Shown: positions 10,798-22,870 of the stretch, piece after piece | Layout of the letters: each line of letters opens with the position of its first letter | Numbering within the stretch: the stretch's first letter is position 1 | Source of the DNA: Nissolia schottii | Taxonomy: Eukaryota; Streptophyta; Magnoliopsida; Fabales; Fabaceae | Assembly: GCA_003254905.1 (NCBI GenBank) | Contig: QANU01000247.1 | Coordinates: 602,538-666,537 of the forward strand | DNA: 64,000 nt | Reading direction: 5' to 3' | Position numbers and translations under genes: made by a program | Notes under the pieces: generated by a model | Told to the model about the DNA's origin: nothing | The model's input: only the letters and a program-made list of their open reading frames with translations | Databases searched by the model: none

Positions 10798-11710
10798 TTA
10801 ATATTTTGTCTCATTTAGAATATTTTTCTTCATTTCATCAAATTTAGTTTACTAAAATAAATTTTTCTCTTACCTAAGGTAATGTCTTGATTGCGATTTT
10901 GTTTTCTCTCGCGACAATTATTGTTTGGCAGTATAATGGCGTAACAAGGCAACACATGCTTGTAATTGATTCCAACCCTGTAGCACAGATGAAGTTTGCT
11001 TTAGAGTGTAATTGTATAATAGAAAACGTTAGCAAAAGGAAAGGGAAAGAAAAGAATCTTCTCAATTATGGATGGTAAGGTCACGTCATTAGAAAATTGT
11101 TTAATTAGTGGACAAGATTAATTATTGTTAGAGCAATTCATTCCATTCCAACGAAGGAGGAAACGAGGTGCACGGCGAGTGGGTAAAACCGAAGGTGAGA
11201 GTATCAGAGACGGTGAGCAAGTAGTGGAAGCTGAGGTGTATGCGGGGTCCACAATGCAGAATGGGGGAAGGTTCCGTGGGGTCCATGCCAAATGCGGCGA
11301 GACGCAGCATCGCAGAAAGAAAAGCCATCCATCCTCTATGCACTTAGCTTTGCGACCCTCCCACCTTTTCCATTCAACTCCACCTCCTCAAGCGGGTTTT
11401 GTTTGCTTTCTTTTCTCCGCATTTTGTAATTGGATTACTATCCGGGATTCCCAAAATATTGTAATGGCTTTTTGGGCTTTGTGGTGATGAAGTGGATCCC
11501 ACTTTCTTATCTCCAATAATGGAACTTTGGAGGAGGCGAAACCAAAGCAAGCATTAGTAGAAGATATCGATTCAAAGTAATGTAAGTTTAATTACTTGCA
11601 TTAAAAAATTTTACAACGAATAACTTTATCTTCCTAATTATTTTCTCAGTCATCAATCGAAGTGAAATTTGATTACTTCTAAGAGTTCAATATATTATTT
11701 ATATCCTTAG
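10798..11710. other. No supported gene
   Basis: A somewhat GC-richer patch at about 11130-11400 has overlapping frames on both strands, but no domain, start context or splice pattern I can defend. Confidence 0.4.
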
Positions 11711-12840
11711 TGGTAGATTTTATAGGTAAGCGTTGGGTCGCCGAAAATTTGTGACGCGACTAGAAGGTTTGAGAGAAGATAGAAATAAGCAAGTTTAGAC
11801 AATGGCAATACGAACAATCGTTGAAAAGAATATTGGCGACGATTCAGTTGCAAAAGGAAGAGTCGAAGTCGACGATAAACGACGGGCGACAGAAATCAAC
11901 TTGGAGAATGGTTGATCCATTAAGTAAGGTCGTTAGTTGAATGGAATAAATATGTCGACAATGATGTTTCGCGACCAACGAATTAGGAGAAGTATATCAA
12001 GACAAGACTGTCACAAATGTGAAAAGTCACTTAAAGAATGATGGTTGCAGTAGAGCAACAAGAGTCATCTACAAGGCTAGTATTGCGACATGATTTAAGA
12101 GTTAGCGAAGAAAAGTATAAATATGATTCAAATGAAGTATTTTGGAGGGAACGGTTACCAACGGACACCTCTTATAACAAGGGTAACTTCCCATCTGACG
12201 TGGCGCACAAAGAGTAATAACTACCCATCTTTAGGACTTGACGCACGCATGATAGACACGTAATGGTAACCACCACACGTACGTTTCATGCATAGTGGTT
12301 AATTGGTCTGGATTTTTTAGACCATGACCGGTTAAGTGGTAATCGTCACCATAGCAGGGGAACGACGGTTACAGGCTCTGAAACTCTATAAATAGAGGGT
12401 TCTAGGAACAAATCGAGAGGTGGTTCATTGATTAACAAATACTCATAAGTCCCTTGACGATGAGAGCAATACACGGAAACTCAATGTATGCCACCTCTCT
12501 TTACTTTTCTGCATTTTACTTCCTGTTTCAGTAGGAGTAGTTCCATTAATCTTAGTTCTTTATTCAAGTTCCTCTTTTACTTTTATGCTTAATTCCCTGC
12601 TTTCGCAAGGAAATTGTATTCCAAAGTCACTCTTTGGTGATCATCAATAAAGTATTCCAGTTTCACTTCTCCACTTCTTGCATTTTAAATTCACGCCCCT
12701 GTTCTTTATCAAGAATTTATAATCGCTTGCCCCATTTTAAAACAATCTTTTGCGTTTGCGCTGAGTAATTCTCTCTGGAATTATTTCGTGTAAAAGAGTA
12801 AGGCAAGTTATTAATCTCTTGGTCTCTCTTTCTATCCCTA
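11711..12840 (+). mobile_element. Solo-LTR-like block (gypsy type)
   Basis: A non-coding block with a strong TATA box (CTCTATAAATAG at 12383-12394) about 450 bp from its right end and U5-like T-rich sequence ending near CTATCCCTAACA. The TATA context, GGCTCTGAAACTCTATAAATA, closely matches the minus-strand block at 22.9-24.2 kb, so two copies of one LTR family are likely. No PBS or gag follows, which suggests a solo LTR. The edges are approximate. Confidence 0.45.
12387..12395 (+). promoter_or_regulatory. LTR TATA box
   Basis: TATAAATAG in a GC-richer context, about 35 bp before AACAAATCGAGAGG, a plausible LTR transcript start. Confidence 0.55.
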
Positions 12841-15368
12841 ACAATTTTAATTGTCTTTTTTAACTCGTTTAAATTTTAACTAGCTAAAATGCTCATGTCA
12901 CCTTATAGACTGTCTTATAAGTTTTACGTTTTTACTTTAATTTTTCCTCCCTTTGCACTTAATTATAAATGTTTAATGACAAATTCAACTACAATAAACT
13001 ATAAAGTGTTTATCTCTATTTGCACTCATGTAGAAGAACATAGAAAAATACGTTTCAATTATCAATGTGAATTAGTAGAATCATTTTATCATGTTAACTT
13101 CACTAAGTATCACACAAGCTTAACATTATCAAATTGATGTTATGTCAACTTCTAAGTTATATGTACCAATTGTTTATAAGAATAATTTATAATATTTTTT
13201 AATTTAATATTTTATTTATTTGATATTGACTCTTTTTATTTCAAATGTTACTATTAATAGACATTTTTTTAAAATATGAATAATATAAAAAAATAAACTC
13301 ATAAATGAAATGAAAATGTTTTATTTTTGTTAATAGTCTTTTAACTTATAAAATAAAAGGATTATCAAAAAAATTGACAACAAAAATTTTTTTATTGACT
13401 AATTTTATAATTTAAATTTTTTTCTATCTATCGAGATACATATATATATATATATATAATTTAAAAATATATTATAATATTTATTTGATCACACTACATA
13501 AATTGTGGCCCCTTTCATATAATTCCTGGATCCGTCCCTATTTATATCTATTTTTTTATTAATAATTATGAAAATAATGAGTAACTTGTATAATGTAAGT
13601 GGTTAGCGAGAGTATATAATGACCCGCCTGATTAGAAAAAAAAGATAAAAGTGAAAAATTTGTATTAAAAAATAGAAAATATTTATAAATTTAATGATAA
13701 TAAATACATTATTAACTAAATTTTTTTTTACTTTAACTTTTTTAACCACAAGACCTTAATTAACAAAACCAATAAAGTAAAGAGAGCTAGAGTCCAATAG
13801 AATAAAAAAAAACACTAAGTACACATAATCTCATTAACATACGTACATATATTAAAAAAATAGACTCACTTCCATGTAAATATATCTTAAATAAAGATTG
13901 AAAAACTTACAAATTTTTTTTTTTTGGTTTATAAATGTATTTGAAAATGGTTAAAACTACGCTGACCTAAGAATCCCGGGAAGAATAGGACATCACAAGC
14001 AAGCGAGCTAAAAGCTGTGGCCGTGGGCAAGGGCTTATATATTGTCCCTTAATTATTTTACTAATCAATATTTAATCCTTCCCCCGTTTGATTCCTTCTG
14101 CTTTGTACGCCTCTTTGCATCCTCCAAAAGTCGCCTGTTACCGCTACCTTCTTCCCTTCTATCTATATCCATTTCTGTCGCTATCTTCCTACTATCTCTC
14201 ATTTACCCACACACAAACAAAACAATTAATCCAACGCCTGTAGTTTCTGTGCTGTCTCCGCATACCTCCACCCACTGGATCCTCCAACACCATCAATATT
14301 AACGCCCAAATCAGCGTGGGGTGCACTTCTGTAATTTCACAATTTCCGAATGCTGGGATTGCAGGAACCCCAACGACTTACACACACGCAAAGATTGTGT
14401 TTTCCAAGCTCCTCTGACGTCAAAGTTCAAACTGGGTAGCATTTTCAATCAACACCAACTCACCATACACCCCACTAGTATGTTACAAGGTCAAACGTTG
14501 CTCATAATGGGTGAATTGGCTGAATCTTCGTGACTGCTTCAAATACCAGGTCTACCATGAGGGTTATATATATTAATAATTCACCATTCGATTGGTAAAG
14601 GAACCTAACTACCACCGAATCATTTTATGTTGAACGCCAAATGACCTTCGGTCTTATTTTAATGCCAAGAATTCATCACACACAAAGTAAAAGTAAAAGG
14701 ATTTTGGTTTGTTGCTATTTACAAACCCCCCCCTCTTCGAAGTTGGATCATGTAGTGAAGTTTATGCTAGGAGCCTAGTTTGGTTTTCGTCAATTCGAAA
14801 GCATATTGTTTAAGCAAAACCTACAAGAAAATGACTGTTACTCAATATATCCAAACGAAAATGCAACCGTCAGCCAGTAAATGTTAACAAAGAACAGCTA
14901 CAAATCTGAGTTCTAACGTCTACATTTATCCATGAATTCCATTCACTCATCCAACTGGCAGATCCATAAATGTTCATATCAATCTATGTTTATATCAGAA
15001 CACAAATGCTTAAACAAAAGGAACAAAAAGAAAGAGTACCTAATTATTATATTCATTCAATATTCATGTTCCACCATCGCATGATTGATTACATGTTTCA
15101 TGTTTGCAAAAAAAATAAAAATAAAAATTACAAAGCAAAATAAAAAACAAAAAACAATTGGAGAAAGGATCACCGACGAACCCTCATCTTTCTCTTTCCA
15201 CAGAGAGAAATCCTGTGCCGGTAACTCACAAAATCTCGCCGGATTTCAAATCCGGGAAAAGAAACCTCTCCCCCAAAACAAACCGAGGAATATTATTAAA
15301 CCACCACAAGAGAGACCCCATAGTCTGATTCACAAAAACATGAATCATGTATGTAAGAGAGAAAGTCC
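12841..15368. other. AT-rich intergenic sequence, 3' side of the LOB-domain gene
   Basis: No gene is supported. It contains poly-A/T tracts, a short (TA)n at 13439-13458 and degenerate repeat sequence. Short frames at 14042-14533 have no recognisable feature. The last few hundred bases before 15368 probably hold the 3' untranslated region of the minus-strand LOB-domain gene. Confidence 0.5.
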
Positions 15369-16179
15369 TCAAAGGAAAAGGTTGAGAACTTTCCGGTCTC
15401 CGTCGTCGCCCCACTGATCCCCTCCGATCCCGTTGCTTTCCAAGCACGCCGTCGTCGTCACGGACTCCTCCGACGTCATCGACGGCGATCCCGGCCGGCG
15501 CCGGTAATCCGAAACCTTCTGCAGGAAGATCGGCGTCAGCCGGAGGTCGAGATCGGCCGCCGCCTGAACCCTAGCGATCTCCTCCGTCCGCTTGCGCTTC
15601 CCTCCGCCGGCAGCGACACGGTTCCATCGCGAGCTCGTGAACCGGCAATTTGGGTTCGGATCTCGCACCCTGAACACGCCGGCGCAAGTGACCTCCGCCT
15701 CCGACGCCTCGTCGGTGGCCGGAGCAGCGGCGTCGAGTCCCATAAGCTCCGGCATGGGCCTCAACGCGCCGCCACGCAACACGGTCTCCACCGCCGCCTG
15801 GCACACGTGCCAGTTCCCGGTCCACAGAAGCCCCACGGCGCCGTTAACCGGATTCACCGTTCTCCCGCACGCTTCGAACAACAGAGACTGGAACAGAGCT
15901 GTTAAAAAAGAGAAGCGTTAGTTAAGAATACTAACTCTTTCGGCTTAAGAGAGAGAGTGCGTGTGTTGAAGGGGGAGGGGGTGAAATTAAATTACCGGGT
16001 CTCTGGGTTTCCGGTACGTTGGAAATGAAAGACATTAGACCGGCACGGCCGAAGAATTTGGCGACGAAAACGGTGGCGTGGCCTTGTGCCTCGGGGCTCT
16101 CGATCCACTGCAAGCAAGGGCGCAGGATGCACGTCTCGCTGCAACCCTTTCTCAGAACTCTGCAACCGTTGCAACTCAT
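15369..16179 (-). CDS. Class II LOB-domain transcription factor (LBD37/38/39-like)
   Basis: Two exons on the minus strand: 16179-15996 and 15898-15369, with a 97-bp GT-AG intron in a GCT alanine codon. The product has 237 residues. The LOB domain starts at residue 1 with the C-X2-C-X6-C-X3-C zinc motif (C3, C6, C13, C17), then [13 protein letters not shown] and [18 protein letters not shown]. The sequence [13 protein letters not shown] and the lack of the class I leucine-zipper-like coil place it in class II. A basic KRKR (162-165), an EAR-like LDLRL (178-182) and the ending VLNLFL match the LBD37/38/39 group, nuclear repressors of anthocyanin and nitrate-response genes in Arabidopsis. Exon 2 is GC-rich (alanine, arginine), unlike its AT-rich flanks. 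The start is secure because the zinc motif follows at once. Confidence 0.95.
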
Positions 16180-18533
16180 GCCTCCTTTCTTCTTTCTACT
16201 AAAAACGGGTTTCGAACTCTCTAAACTAAACTGGGATTAAATTTTGCTGCGTTTATACACCTTAATTACCAAATCACCCTCACATGAACGCATACATGAA
16301 ACGGGGGGTGGGGAGAAAAGAGGGATTACGGTGGCTTTCTTTGCCTACAAGGAATGGTGGGGGGGAAGGGGGGGGTTTGGCGAAACAGAAAGAGGATTGA
16401 GGAGGGTTAACTAGGGAAAGAGAGCGAATGAGAGAATGCGAATCGAAGTGCAGCTGGGGTATAAATAAAGGGGCGCAAGTTGGGGGGAGGTTGGGTTAGC
16501 AGTTAACTGTGGTTGGGTTAGGGGGGGTAGTGTTGAAAGTGTGAGGGTAGGGAAGAGCGTGAGGTGAGTGGAGGAATGCGTGCGCGTGTTTTTTCTCGCA
16601 GGGCGCTGCCTCTTTTCTTGTGCTGTGTAATTTGTATGGGAGGGTGAGATTCCAAGGTCTTTGGCGTGAGCGGCTCCGTGTTTCCGCGCATGGATGTTCC
16701 TCCGCCGTTGGATTCTTTATTTCTCGTAATTTTTGCTATTTCTCTGAGCTGCTGCGGATATTGACAGCTGCCTAATCTCTGTACTAAGGAAAAATTGTAT
16801 AACCTGATTCATTCAACTGCTTATTAATTTATTTATTTTTATCAATAATGCTTAAAATTAATATATTTTATTGTGTCAATGAAAGTGTCTAAGTATCATT
16901 TAATAGAAATAAATAAGTTAATGAGTTGGTTTTATCAAACATTACTTTTTAAAAAAGTAATTGTATTTTTTTCATAATAAACAAAATTTTATTTATAAAA
17001 AAATCTAACGATACTTATAAATTAAGAAATACATTAGATCTAATGTAAATAAGAAGTAAAAACACTCTGCATTATGAACTAACTCGATCTGTAGTTTTAT
17101 TCCTTGCTTAAAAACTATCAATGTCTAAGCATTTTTCACATTAGAGACCAACACAAAAAGTGTTATAGTTTTAAGAATGTATTACATCTCTTTTAACCAT
17201 AGATCTAATCATATTGTTCATTTGTAATAACATACAAAAGAAACAACCACAAAATGAACCAAGACAACCACGAAAGGACCTGAACAATCACAAAATGAGA
17301 AAATAAAAACACGAGATAAGTCGTTCTAAGAAATGACAAATCTAGATATCTGTGTTCAAGATCTAATAAATCTAAACATTTTATTCAATAAAAACTTAAG
17401 CAATGAAAAAGAAAAAATGATAAGATTACTACCAAAGAATGATGATAACAATCATGAGGCTGGATTCCATGGTCCCTTTATGTTTGGGCACATTAAGTGG
17501 TATTTACCACATTGTCACCGCACTCCCTTAATGCTAAATATCAAATATTTCTTATTTGCCCCTTACACTATTTCAATTTTATTCCGAGTCCCTGACATCT
17601 TATCCTATTACTCGGATCCCATACACAGTCTTTTTCACCCATTTGTGTTTTGTTTTCCCCCTTTTCTACCATGACACATGACGTTAAGAAGCACTACTCG
17701 ACCTCCTCCATTCATCCTTAAATCCTGCAACCTCATGCTTTTGGAAACATCAAATCCCTCCACTATTATTATATTTTCAAATGAGGTCTATTTGCAAATA
17801 CTTTAATTATTTTTCCCCTTATCTGATGTATGACTCCCTCATCCTTTGCTTCTCTTCTTCCCATCTGAGATCTCATCATTCATTGTCGTTTATTGTTCCA
17901 TATCCACCACTAACCACTAGATTGGAAGGCACAACGTCCGTACAACTCATTCACATTGTCCTCATTTGATCGTTAAAGGTCTCCAAAACCAAAGTCATCG
18001 GTGTCCTCATCTCGTCATCTAGCACAACGGATCTGTGCCCCACATTCGTCGAAGAAGTAGTTGCACGACGTCTTTTCTACAATTGAGTTAGATTTGGTAG
18101 GTTGAAGTAAGCTATGTCGATGAAAGGGAGTATGTTGTTTAAGTTTTGTTTGAGTAAGTATCCTATTATGCATTTGTAATGAAATTGAGAATCTTGCTAC
18201 TCATTTCAAAGTGAATAGGTAAGCTTAATGGTTTATATTTGAGTTGAGAACATTTGGGTGAAATTAGGAAGTATTTTTACTTGATATATGAATTGAAAAT
18301 TTTGTGGTAGAGAAATATAGATGTTTCATCTATTTGATTGTCATTAAGTGGTCTATTGGTTTGTATTAGGTAGAATCCAGTTTAGTGTTTGGATTTAATT
18401 AAATTATGCAATGATTTTGTTCTATGCTTTTTTATTATGGTTTAGTGAATGTTGTGGTTCTGGATTGGTCTTCTGATCTACAATGTTTGAGATGTGTAGG
18501 AGTTGGGGAAAATTATATAATTAGATTAAAATT
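16180..18533. other. Upstream region of the LOB-domain gene and AT-rich spacer
   Basis: 16180-16700 is G-rich and probably 5' untranslated and promoter sequence of the LOB-domain gene. From 16790 it is AT-rich with no supported gene. From about 17470 (GGTCCCTTTATGTTTGGGC) a pyrimidine-rich stretch could be the left part of the MULE whose transposase follows, but no matching terminal repeat was found on the right. Confidence 0.45.
16460..16467 (-). promoter_or_regulatory. Possible TATA box of the LOB-domain gene
   Basis: TATTTATA on the minus strand lies 281 bp before the ATG at 16179. The surroundings are GC-rich for this window. The complement also reads as TATAAATA, so its direction is ambiguous. 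Confidence 0.35.
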
Positions 18534-20640
18534 ATGGTTGAACAGATGATTGATGAAGAGATGATGAAAGAACATTTTAGCTGTGGTGGTGCCTACATGG
18601 ACAATGATTTAGTGCATGTTATTCAGCCCGATGATGAATATTGTGTAGACTCATCAAAGGACATTAACATGGTAAACTTTGCATTTTTAGATGAAAATGA
18701 ATTACAAAGGTTTAATATTGGTGATATTGGTGAAAATGAATTACAAACATCTGAGTTTTATAACACATATGCAAAGATGAGGGGATTTATTGCTAAGAAG
18801 AGTAAGAGTAAGAAGAATATTATGGGTGAGTTGCTGGTGCAAAACTTTGTTTGCTTTCATGAGGGCTTTAGAGAAGCAAAATACTTGCATTTGGAAAATC
18901 GAAAGAAGGAGGCAAGAGTAAAAACGAGGTGTGGGTGCAAGACCATGATGCAAGTTCGTCTGTTAAGGAGGTGGGTTGTGTCTAAACTTTTCGATGAGCA
19001 CAATCATGAATGTCATGAGATGAGGTTTATGGGAATGCTAGCAGCCCATAGCAAAATGTCTGATGTTGATGTTGGTCAAGTGAATTATATGACAAAGGTT
19101 GGGTTTAAGCCAAAACAGATATATGGTTCACTAGCAATGCAATATGGTTCATATCAATGTGTTAGGTTTAATCTAAGGGATATGTACAATCAACAGGGGA
19201 GACAAAGGCGTAAATTCCTAGGGGATGTTCAATCAGCAATGCTTTCCTTTGTAAGATGGCAATGAATGGCCAACAAGGCATGTTCCAATTTATTTTGTTC
19301 TGATGGAATTAGCCTGATAGATTATCAATTATTTGGTGATGCCTTGGCATTCGATGCAACTTAGAATAAAAATAAGTTTTTGTGTCCCATTGTTATATTT
19401 ACTGGGGTAAATCACCATAATCAAACTGTTTTGTTTGCTAGTGCTTTGGTAACTGACGAGACAGAAGATACTTATGTTTGGTTGCTTGAGCAATTGATGG
19501 CTTGTATGAATGGAAAATCATCGGTTTTAGTCATAACAGATGGAGATTTGACGATGAGAAATGCAATTAGAGAAGTATTTCCTGATAAACATCATAGACT
19601 ATGTGCATGGTACCTCAACCGAAATGCCACAAGCACTGTTGGTAATTTGAAGTTTACATCTATGTTCAAGGATTGCATGTTAAGTGATTTTGAGACAAAA
19701 GTGTTTGATCAAAAGTGGGAAAAAATTATTGAAGACTTTGTTATGCAACATAAGCCATGGATTCAGGAAATGTATGAGAAGAGGCACATGTGGGCCACAA
19801 CACACTAATGAGGGAAGTTTTTTGTTGGGTTTAGGACTACTTCTCGTTGTGAGAGTTTTAATGCTAACATTTCCAATTATGTTAATTCCAAGTACGACTT
19901 GAATGATTTTTTGCAACACTTTCATAGGTGTGTTGACTATATGCATTTTAGAGAGTTTCAGGCCGAATTTGATTAAGCAAAGAGTCCACTTGTGATGCAA
20001 ACAGATTTAAAAGACTTGGAAAGGCATGCATCAATTGTCTATACACTTGGAATTGTTTTTGAAGTTTCGTCCTATGCTTCACAAGGATTGCAAATTAAGA
20101 GTCATTTAGTGGACTGAGAATTCTTTTAAGGTAATTTATGCAATATCAAGGTACCCTAAACAAATTACCATGTTTCATGTGTATTTTGACAAGGATAGTA
20201 TTAGTATGAAGTTCAAATGTCCATGTTTGATAATGGAGTCATTAGGCATTCCTTGTGCTCATATAGTTGTTGTATTAGCGTTCTTAGAAATGACAGATGT
20301 ACCAAGATATCTAGTTTTGGATATATGGACAAGGAATACGAAGGCATCTATTCATGACACTAGTGGAGGTACATAGGATATAGTGATAATGGGTAGATAT
20401 ATTTATATGATGGATTAGTGTAGGCAATTAATAATAGAATCCGTAGAAATCGAAACCATTCAATGCACTTGGAAAAATTGATTTGTATGTATAAAGAGAC
20501 GAACGGATTGAATGCGGCTAAGAGACAAGGGGATGAAACAATGGGTGATGATGCTGCCAATAGTATACCTCAAGATTCCCCAATTTGCAAGACATAGGGT
20601 TCTACCACAAAGCGGAAGACACATAAAGTAACAATAGAAC
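18534..20640 (+). pseudogene. FAR1/FRS-type Mutator-like transposase, decayed
   Basis: The FAR1 DNA-binding domain comes first (FYNTYAKMRGFIAKKS, VKTRCGCKTMMQV, DEHNHE). The MULE transposase core follows (GDALAFDAT with the first catalytic aspartate, LVTDETEDTYVWLLEQ, ITDGDLTMRNAI, HHRLCAWYLNRN, FRTTSRCESFNA). The SWIM zinc finger (FKCPCLIMESLGIPCAHIV) is at 20215-20270, and a KxxGSTTKRKTHK-like tail near 20600. Four in-frame stops (19263, 19362, 19806, 19974) and at least one frameshift before 20170 break it. The long intact frame up to 19262 points to recent decay. It is either a MULE transposase or a dead FRS-like gene; without terminal repeats I cannot choose, though the many stops favour a transposon. 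Confidence 0.88.
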
Positions 20641-21348
20641 TTCTTGTCCTATTAAAAAAGACATAGATAGTAACAAGAAGTCAACTTATGAGAGAAGCTT
20701 TTCGGTTGATCAATTTGTAGATGAAGGAACATACAATGAGCAACGTGGATATAATGTAAGTATGTTGTTTGGTGTTGTGTACATTTTTTTTTCTGTTATT
20801 TCAACTTTAACATCAGTGTGTGATTTTAGGTTGATGGTGATGGCCTTGGATCGTTTGCTGATCTTAGCACAAACATGTAGTAGTTGCAGTAAATTTAACA
20901 TCCTTAAGAGTAAGTTAGAATCCTTTGTGTTATGTTGTTGGTGTTTTTTCTCATCCCTGCTGTAAGATTGATTTTCATTTTAGTGTTTTCAACATCAATC
21001 TACTTCTACTTCAGCATTAGCCATTTAAAAGCATCTCGATGGGTGAAAGCTAAAGTATAAGAGATATTTTTAGCATTGATATACTTCAACACCATGTCCT
21101 ACAAGTTTTGAGTTTCTTTTTTGTCAGAGATGCCGCTGAGCCATGTATGTAGTAGTTGTGTCTTATTTTGAACGTCTATGGTTAAAATTCTAATGAATTT
21201 TGATGGTTGTTGGTTGTGATTGGTTGCCATTTTGGCACAAAAATAGTTACTGATGTAGTTGACATGTGATAGAGGGATTTTATCCAACATTTTTAATACT
21301 CCACAATTGAGCATTGCAGCCGAGAATTATGTGATTTTGATGGCTAAT
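20641..21348. other. No supported gene
   Basis: Spacer between the MULE relic and the Athila-type LTR. A minus-strand frame at 21099-21314 (MLNCGVLKMLDKIPLS) is not recognised and may be a further repeat fragment. Confidence 0.4.
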
Positions 21349-22650
21349 TGATAAGGTTCGCATAATTTCCCTTTTACGAGCACAATTGAGAAAACTATAG
21401 TTTATGCACCGTTTTTAAATGATTTTTTATTATCTCAAGTAATCTATGCTTTTAACATCTTGTGTTTGAGTTGTTAGAATCACAGGTAATCGAGTGTTGG
21501 TATAAGAAGGGGAGCAAAAAGAGCAGGGAATGGAAGAAAAGAGCCAAATTGAGATTCTGGAAGACATCTCATACAAGACGTAACTTCATCTCGCGCGAGG
21601 CATAGCACATAGAAAGCAAGGATTCAAATTTTGGAAAGCGTCCTGCACAACAAACTCATCTCGCATGAGACGTTGCAAACAGAGTGAGAAATATAGCTCA
21701 GTAAGGGTGTCTCGCGTGAGACACAATGCATCTCATGCTAGACATGATCGCATAGGCCCAAAACCCTAATTAGTGATCCAAAAAGGTTATAAATAGACTT
21801 TGGTGAACACAATCGAGAGGAACACACACATCAGCTCCCAACTACTCTTTGGATTAGGTTGCTATAGTTTTTCCTTTATTTTTCCAGCATCGTAAGAATC
21901 ATGTTAGTGATGCTTTGTTAGTTTCTATTCATTCGAAGATTGTTGGACCTCTCGCAATCGCGTACGAGTTTCTTCATGATTTGACTCACCCTCTTATTAT
22001 TTAATTTAGGTTTCGCATTTATTTTCAGATATATACTTCTTCCTTCTTTCGCCTATTTCTTTTGCATTTTTATCCTCCATCCATGGAGGAATAGATTTCC
22101 TACTATCTTGCATGCGGTAACTCTAGATTTGGGTTAATTATAGGTTCAGTGCTTAAGGCTTATTCACGCTTGTTCCTTTCCTAATTTGCGATATAGCGAT
22201 TGCATGTTGTGGTTAGGATTGATTCTAGGTTAATAGACGTTGACTATTTAGGGTTCATTAGCTTAGGATTTTAGAACTTTAGGGGAACTAATTAGATTTA
22301 ATTAGGTTGTGCAAGTCAATTGCGTGTTAGTTAGAGATTTCAACTAACAAACAACACCCTTTACGAATAATGAATATCGGAACCAATGATAATTGATCTT
22401 TAGTATAGAAACGCCGTATGCGAGATATTGTTTTTAATTATTGTTATTCACTTTTGCTTTAATTTCTCTTTAGATCAATTTCAATCAATCCAACCCCCCA
22501 TTTATTGTAATCATAATTGTAATTGGCTTGGAAATTGCTTCATTTGAAACGACCTAGGTTAGCCCATATACTAACTTTTTGGGGTTAATTTAGTTTTATA
22601 AATTATTATTTAATCGCAGACTGAAATTAACGACGCTTTTGTGTGTATCA
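21349..22650 (+). mobile_element. 5' LTR of an Athila/Calypso-type gypsy element
   Basis: It begins TGATAAGGTTCGCATAATT and ends GTGTGTATCA, followed after two bases by an Athila-type primer binding site. The length of 1302 bp fits Athila/Calypso LTRs. Inside are TATAAATAG-like sequence near 21788 and several CTCGCG(T/C)GAGAC-like palindromic blocks (21590-21740). Confidence 0.82.
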
Positions 22651-22652
22651 AA

Positions 22653-22671
22653 TTTGGCGTCGTTGCCGGGG
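22653..22671 (+). other. Primer binding site, tRNA-Asp type
   Basis: TTGGCGTCGTTGCCGGGGA differs by one base from the TTGGCGCCGTTGCCGGGGA found in Athila-group elements. It lies two bases after the LTR's terminal CA. Confidence 0.85.
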
Positions 22672-22870
22672 AAACAATTTAGCCAATTCTTCTTTATTTC
22701 TTTTTTCCTTCTTTTTCTTTTTATCATTTGATTTTTGTGAATTCTTTATGTTCTTGCTTTTGTTCTTTTCTTTTAAAAAAAGAGTATTTTTTCAGTTTCT
22801 TTTCTTTTTTTATTTTTCCTTTCCTGTCAAAAAAAATCAAAAAATCTGTTTAGCGTGAAGTAATTCTAAA
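22672..22870 (+). other. Truncated Athila leader
   Basis: T-rich leader sequence with no gag frame. The Athila body is lost here, because unrelated LTR-like sequence begins at about 22870. Confidence 0.5.

Noticed and set aside
11125..11487. 120-residue frame in a GC-richer patch
   Set aside because: No ATG at the 5' end of the frame, no domain, and an overlapping antisense frame of similar quality.
15571..15921. Long plus- and minus-strand frames over the LOB-domain exon
   Set aside because: High GC leaves few stops; only the frame with the LOB domain is conserved.
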